Origin: JAHEJX01 sp041605955
Lineage (GTDB): Bacteria; Actinomycetota; Acidimicrobiia; Spongiisociales; UBA5794
Assembly: GCA_041605955.1 (NCBI GenBank)
Contig: JBFIXI010000062.1
Span: forward strand, 1-25,599
DNA: 25,599 nt
Reading direction: 5' to 3'
Position numbers and translations under genes: made by a program. Under the pieces are notes generated by a model. That model saw only the letters and a list, made by a program, of their open reading frames with translations. It ran no database searches and was not told the DNA's origin. Below are positions 21,901 through 25,599 of this stretch, piece by piece. How positions within the stretch are numbered: the stretch's first letter is position 1; each line of letters begins with the position of its first letter.

Positions 21901-22821
21901 TTACAGGGTGAAAGTGAAGATGGCCTCGGTAGCGCCATCGTCCACCACCAGACGCGGGTCCAGCTGCACTTGGAGTGTCAAGTCGCCGGTGAGCATCTCG
22001 TCAACGACGAAGCTAACGGATCGATCGGCGGTGTTGACGCCATCGTCGCCTCCGGGCAACGGCCCTAGCTCGGCCACCGCTGGTGCCACGACGGATCCGT
22101 CGGGGAGCACTAGGGCAACGTCGTCCATCGAGATCCGGGTATCACGCGTATGGCGACTGGTTACGTCGAAGTGGAGGGTCAGCGCCGCCTTGCCGGAATC
22201 CAGCTGGCGGTGCAAGTCCGGAATGTCGTAGCGCAGCGACCCTCCGGTGAACGTGAAGTCGACGAGCTCCATGGCGACTGCGCCGCTGATCGCCAGCTCG
22301 GTCGGCTGCAGTCGAATCGCGGTTCCATCTGAGCCGAGTGGTATGCGGGCCTGACTCTCGTCGGGTGCGCCGATCACTAAATGTGCCGCCTGCAGGTCGA
22401 GGTCATCCGGGATCAGGAACGTGAGCTCGCCGAGAGCCGAGGTCGCCGGCAGGAGCCGGGGCGGATCGCCTCCCCGCTTGTTGTAGGAGACGCCGCCTGC
22501 CACGATCGCCATCTCAGGCTCGAAGGTGGCGATCTCCGCACCCTGGTTCGCGAAGTCGCCTCGAAGCGTGAGCCAATGAGAGATCCGATTGGTCAATAGG
22601 GTCGTTGTGGTCCACACCTCGGCCGCTTCGATGCGGACGTGGAACCCGCTGTGCCAGAACTCTTGGCTCACGGGCAGCACCGTGCCCTCCAAAGGAGGCG
22701 GCAGGGTTGTGGTGATCGGGCCGGTGTTGGCGGGCCGGCTGGGCGCCGTCGCGTCGCCGCCTCCACAGGCGGATGCGATCAAGCTCATCGTGACGGTCGC
22801 AATTGCGAAGGCACGTCTCAT
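21901..22821 (-). CDS. putative lipoprotein
   Basis: A 306-residue exported protein. MRRAFAIATVTMSLIASACG is a lipoprotein signal peptide with C19 as the likely lipidated residue, followed by a Gly/Thr/Pro-rich linker (GGGDATAPSRPANTG). The rest is strand-rich, in two parts: about 55-160 (FHVRIEAAEVWTTTTLLTN) and 170-306 (MELVDFTFTGGSLRYDIPD), each resembling DUF4352-like immunoglobulin folds. ATG 22821 has a GGAGCAGAG site; the earlier in-frame ATG would lose the signal peptide. It converges with the ceramidase-like gene, 87 bp apart. The function is unknown. Confidence 0.75.
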   Translation of the reverse strand: MRRAFAIATVTMSLIASACGGGDATAPSRPANTGPITTTLPPPLEGTVLPVSQEFWHSGFHVRIEAAEVWTTTTLLTNRISHWLTLRGDFANQGAEIATFEPEMAIVAGGVSYNKRGGDPPRLLPATSALGELTFLIPDDLDLQAAHLVIGAPDESQARIPLGSDGTAIRLQPTELAISGAVAMELVDFTFTGGSLRYDIPDLHRQLDSGKAALTLHFDVTSRHTRDTRISMDDVALVLPDGSVVAPAVAELGPLPGGDDGVNTADRSVSFVVDEMLTGDLTLQVQLDPRLVVDDGATEAIFTFTL

Positions 22822-23256
22822 CTCTGCTCCAGGCCCGGGAGAATCCACGCCCAAGAAGGCAATGAGTAATTGTCGGCCGTCTCCAGCCGCCGCCTTAGCG
22901 GACACCGCTGCACGCATTAGCGGGAGATTGCCAAGCTTGCTCGGAACGGGGTGTGCGATGTCGCTTGGGGCGGTCGATGATCAGTGCGTATTGATCTGGT
23001 TGCGGTGGGTTGCTAGTTGCCACCAACGCGTTCAGGTATCAGCACGTCGTGCCCGGTTTACCTTCATGGGCGGCGCCGGTGCCGTGCAGGTGAGTTGTCG
23101 TTCGGAGCCGTCGGCCTCTGACACAGGATGGCGGCTCCGTGAGCAATGGTCCTCGTTAGCCGCGAGGGGGCGGCGATGGGATCATCAGGCGGGAGCTCCC
23201 GTTCGAAGGCCGTACCCTGTGATGTGTAGCCCCCCAAGGCCACGAGAGGAATCCCG
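22822..23256. other. 435-bp divergent intergenic region
   Basis: No supported gene. A perfect 12-bp palindrome, CGGGAGCTCCCG, lies at 23190-23201, about 55 bp before the next start, and could be an operator or chance. A GAGAGGAA ribosome site precedes GTG 23257. Confidence 0.4.
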
Positions 23257-23709
23257 GTGTCCGTTTGGTACGAAGGATCATGTGAGATCGACTGCGACAT
23301 TGGACAAGTTAGGCATGCCCTCGAGGATCCCGGCGAGCTCTATGTCGACATCGTCCGCCTGATGCCAGGCTTGACGAGCGTCGATTTGATGGACCAAGCG
23401 AGTGACTCGGTGACGATCAGAACCAACGAGGGTGTGATGAAGCGCTCGAATATCTCCCGACGCATTGAGGCGGATCGCGTAGTCGTGGAATTCGACGAGG
23501 TGTATGAAGCGGGGTCGAAGGTCACGACAACGTCGCATTTCGCTGAGGAATTCACTGCCGGCGACTCCAGAGTCACATATCGCCTTGTCATGACCGACGT
23601 CGAGGCCCCAGGGTTCTTGGGCTTCTTCTACCAGAGGTTCGGCAGCTCCAAGACGGGGAACGCCTTCTTGACGGCCTACCAGACCTACTTCGAGGAGAAG
23701 AGCGACTGA
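23257..23709 (+). CDS. SRPBCC-family protein
   Basis: A 150-residue SRPBCC/polyketide-cyclase-like protein: it opens VWYEGSCEIDCDIGQVRHAL, continues through alternating strands (SVTIRTNEGVMKRSNISRRI, VVVEFDEVYEAGSKVTTTSH, RVTYRLVMTDVEAPGFLGFF), and ends with a long helix, NAFLTAYQTYFEEKSD. This is the normal order of the fold. Start GTG 23257 has a GAGAGGAA site. The ligand is unknown; it shares little sequence with the SRPBCC protein at 16.8 kb. Confidence 0.75.
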   Translation: MSVWYEGSCEIDCDIGQVRHALEDPGELYVDIVRLMPGLTSVDLMDQASDSVTIRTNEGVMKRSNISRRIEADRVVVEFDEVYEAGSKVTTTSHFAEEFTAGDSRVTYRLVMTDVEAPGFLGFFYQRFGSSKTGNAFLTAYQTYFEEKSD

Positions 23710-23873
23710 CTCCGGCGGGCTGCAACTCAGGATCCGTACAGGACCTCGGCCTGGTCGCAACCCGACAGAGCGCCGGCAGGCCCAGATCGTGCAACGGCCA
23801 TGACAGCCATTGGGGCGATAGGGCCAGGTAGCGCCGAGTGCCGGTGATGTAGCGACGCGCTCTGTGGGTCGGG

Positions 23874-24584
23874 TCAGCGTTTTCGGATCCGGTTGAGTGC
23901 CTGACCCCACAGCACCTTCGGTATCGAGATGGCGTTGCGGCGGTTCCGGCTTCTTGTGAGCATCTCGGTTCGGGCTGCTTCGAAGACTTCGGGTGATGCC
24001 TTGGATGGGTGGCCTGAGTCGAACAGCGGATGCGGATCGTACTCGATGAGGAGTTGGATGATCTGAGCCCGCTCAGGATCAGCGACTTGGCCGACAACAT
24101 GGAGACCTAAGTCGATACCGGCTGACACTCCAGCAGCGGTGATCACCTTCCCAGATTCGACAATCCGCTCCTCACGACGTGGTTCAGCCCCAAAGCTCTC
24201 GAGGCGACCTTGGGCAATCCAGTGCGTTGTTGCAGGTTTCCCGTCGAGTATCCCGGCTGCAGCGAGTACTAGTGCGCCGGAACAGACCGACAAGGTGTAT
24301 TCGGTTGTCTCATGGACCTTTTGCAGCCAGTCGATCAAGGTTCGGTCAGCCATCGCTGTGGCGGTGTCAGCCTCCGAACCGGGAACAAGAACGATGTCCG
24401 GCGAGGGCGTCTCCTCGAAAGAGTGCGTCGCACCCAGCACCAAGACTCCGCTGTCAGTGACAACCGGCCCCACCTCGCCAGCAACGAAGCGGATCTCCGC
24501 GTCGGGTAACAACCTGAGAACCTCATAAGGCCCGACTGCGTCCAATGCGGTGAGTCCCGGATACAAGACAATCGCTATTTGCAC
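23874..24584 (-). CDS. DJ-1/PfpI-family protein, isonitrile-hydratase-like
   Basis: A 236-residue single-domain DJ-1/PfpI protein. VQIAIVLYPGLTALDAVGPY (with D15) and EVLRLLPDAEIRFVAGEVGP match the isonitrile hydratase/GlxA amidase-like group, and the nucleophile elbow is C101 in LSVCSGALVLAAAG, followed by KPATTHW. The nucleophile position equals that of characterised isonitrile hydratases, but S102 replaces their threonine. The GlxA-type AraC DNA-binding domain is absent. The GTG at 24584 starts the usual family N-terminus and lies 9 nt after a TACGCT box; an ATG at 24653 adds 23 unrelated residues. The substrate is uncertain. Confidence 0.85.
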   Translation of the reverse strand: MQIAIVLYPGLTALDAVGPYEVLRLLPDAEIRFVAGEVGPVVTDSGVLVLGATHSFEETPSPDIVLVPGSEADTATAMADRTLIDWLQKVHETTEYTLSVCSGALVLAAAGILDGKPATTHWIAQGRLESFGAEPRREERIVESGKVITAAGVSAGIDLGLHVVGQVADPERAQIIQLLIEYDPHPLFDSGHPSKASPEVFEAARTEMLTRSRNRRNAISIPKVLWGQALNRIRKR

Positions 24585-24599
24585 GGCGAGCGGAGCGTA

Positions 24600-24976
24600 G
24601 TCCCTGGACACTCCGGAAAGAACACCACGTCCGCGCTCGATCGAGAACGGCATGAGACATCCAGCCGCACGGAGAAGGCCAATCGTCGAAGTTCACGCTT
24701 CGAGTTGGCCGTGATTGGGACGGCCCGAGGCGAGTGTTCCGTACACGGCGAGTCGATGGGACGACGAGTGGGGACGGGTGGGTGCGCTTGTATGAGGCGG
24801 CATGGTGCTCCAGAGGGGAGTCATACCAATGATCGAGCGGCTGATCGGCGTGTCTCAGGCCCGCCCAAACCAGATGCGGCGACTCGCCTCGTCTGGCGCC
24901 TGGACGACTCGGCGCCGAGCGATTCCACCATCTCAACGTGGATGTCATCGAGCCGTGATCATGCCGACTGGCCGAA
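24600..24976. other. divergent intergenic region without a supported gene
   Basis: Open frames cross it on both strands, but they are Arg/Ser-rich and have no recognisable pattern or ribosome site. It probably holds promoters for the DJ-1/PfpI and PNPOx-like genes. Confidence 0.4.
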
Positions 24977-24982
24977 TAGGCT
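24977..24982 (+). promoter_or_regulatory. -10 box of a leaderless PNPOx-like transcript
   Basis: TAGGCT ends 6 nt before GTG 24989, supporting that start rather than GTG 24983. Confidence 0.4.
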
Positions 24983-24988
24983 GTGTCC

Positions 24989-25459
24989 GTGCCCGCGTGG
25001 AAGACGATCGTTGCGTCCGAACCGGAGTTCGCGAGCCGGGTGGAACGGCTGTTCGACGCCGGGCGTCACAAGACGATTGCAACGATACGGGCCGACGGCT
25101 CCCCACGTATCTCGGGCATCGAGTGCGAGTTCTCCCGCGAAGATCTGCGATTCGGCTCGATGATCGGCGCACGAAAGGGAGCGGACCTGAAACGGGATCC
25201 CCGCTTTGCCTTGCACGGCCCGACCTTTCATCCGGAGGAGGGCGAGGAGGCGGAGTGGCCCGGCGAGGCGAAGATCGCCGGACGAGCCATCCTCGTCGGC
25301 CCGATCACCACCGATGACGCAAGCGACCAACCCGACGGGGAGATGTTCGTTGCCGACATAACCGAGGTCGTCATCACCAGCCTCAACGCCGACGCCACCA
25401 AGCTCGTCGTGGAGTCGTGGACGTCGGCGCGAGGTCTAGTGAGAGTCGAGCGGGATTAG
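24989..25459 (+). CDS. pyridoxamine 5'-phosphate oxidase-like protein
   Basis: A 156-residue split-barrel flavin-binding protein. Family features are PAWKTIVASEPEFASRVERL, the strand pair HKTIATIRADGSPRISGIEC (the TxRxDGxPR signature), RFGSMIGARKGADLKRDPRF, and ALHGPTFHPEEG. Actinobacterial relatives bind FMN, F420 or biliverdin; which one is not decided here. Its opening VPAWKTIV fits the start at GTG 24989, and an alternative GTG at 24983 adds two residues. A hairpin-rich stretch follows the gene. Confidence 0.85.
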   Translation: MPAWKTIVASEPEFASRVERLFDAGRHKTIATIRADGSPRISGIECEFSREDLRFGSMIGARKGADLKRDPRFALHGPTFHPEEGEEAEWPGEAKIAGRAILVGPITTDDASDQPDGEMFVADITEVVITSLNADATKLVVESWTSARGLVRVERD

Positions 25460-25505
25460 CGGCTGACCGATCCGCCCCGCCCGCTCGGTGGACGGCCCGG
25501 CTAGC

Positions 25506-25579
25506 CCTCCTTCCTAGGAGGCGGCAGAAAGGGTCGCGCGTGGGTCCCCCCGGAGGGGGGACAGCCGCTGTAGGCGGCT
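25506..25579. repeat. cluster of three hairpins at the window end
   Basis: Three inverted repeats follow each other: CCTCC/GGAGG (25506-25510 with 25517-25521), GTCCCCCC/GGGGGGAC (25544-25551 with 25555-25562, loop GGA), and AGCCGC/GCGGCT (25563-25568 with 25574-25579). This may be a terminator, a structured RNA or one copy of a dispersed repeat; the sequence continues GC-rich to the edge. Confidence 0.5.
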
Positions 25580-25599
25580 GGAAGGGGGGCGCGTGCCGA

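Overview
The window is GC-rich with dense short-spaced genes, frequent GTG starts and many starts lying 6-9 nt after a TANNNT box (leaderless transcripts). Together with TA modules and Actinobacteria-style families (DUF6226, PIN/VapC, PNPOx-like, repeat-tailed S8 protease) this suggests an uncultured actinobacterium, perhaps of the Acidimicrobiia type. That placement is inference; no rRNA or marker gene is present.

Left end (1-2.3 kb): an accessory patch with three toxin-antitoxin modules. They are a minus-strand RHH-antitoxin/PIN pair, a plus-strand VapB/PIN pair sharing its divergent control region, and a minus-strand MazE/MazF pair whose toxin is broken by a 1-nt deletion and an in-frame TAG. 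A DUF6226 protein and a class-C-beta-lactamase-like serine hydrolase follow on the minus strand (2.3-4.4 kb).

Centre (4.7-15.6 kb): a compact plus-strand catabolic operon, the most interesting part. In order it has a ring-opening amidohydrolase of the barbiturase/cyanuric acid hydrolase family, three proteins matching the subunits of oxamate carbamoyltransferase (AllH/DUF2877, AllF/FdrA, AllG/DUF1116), a three-subunit molybdenum hydroxylase (FAD, 2Fe-2S and molybdopterin subunits), a GNAT-like protein, a thiolase-fold protein lacking the nucleophilic cysteine, and its DUF35 zinc-ribbon/OB partner. The simplest reading is oxidative pyrimidine catabolism: the Mo enzyme makes barbiturate from uracil (or methylbarbiturate from thymine), the amidohydrolase opens it to ureidomalonate, and the AllFGH-like complex phosphorolyses the carbamoyl group to give carbamoyl phosphate plus malonamate. 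Ureidomalonate is the one-carbon-longer homologue of oxalurate, the known AllFGH-side substrate. The thiolase-like/DUF35 pair may process the remaining C3/C4 acid as a CoA ester. The assignment to pyrimidines is inference.

Right part (15.7-25.6 kb): mostly independent single genes: a PfkB sugar/nucleoside kinase, two SRPBCC proteins, two small putative membrane/secreted proteins, a secreted subtilisin with a long WSGAS pentapeptide tail followed by a 20-codon ORF that ends in the same GLSWE residues, a cupin, an alkaline-ceramidase-like membrane protein, a lipoprotein, a DJ-1/PfpI protein, and a pyridoxamine-phosphate-oxidase-like protein. The window closes with three consecutive hairpins that look like a structured intergenic or dispersed repeat element.
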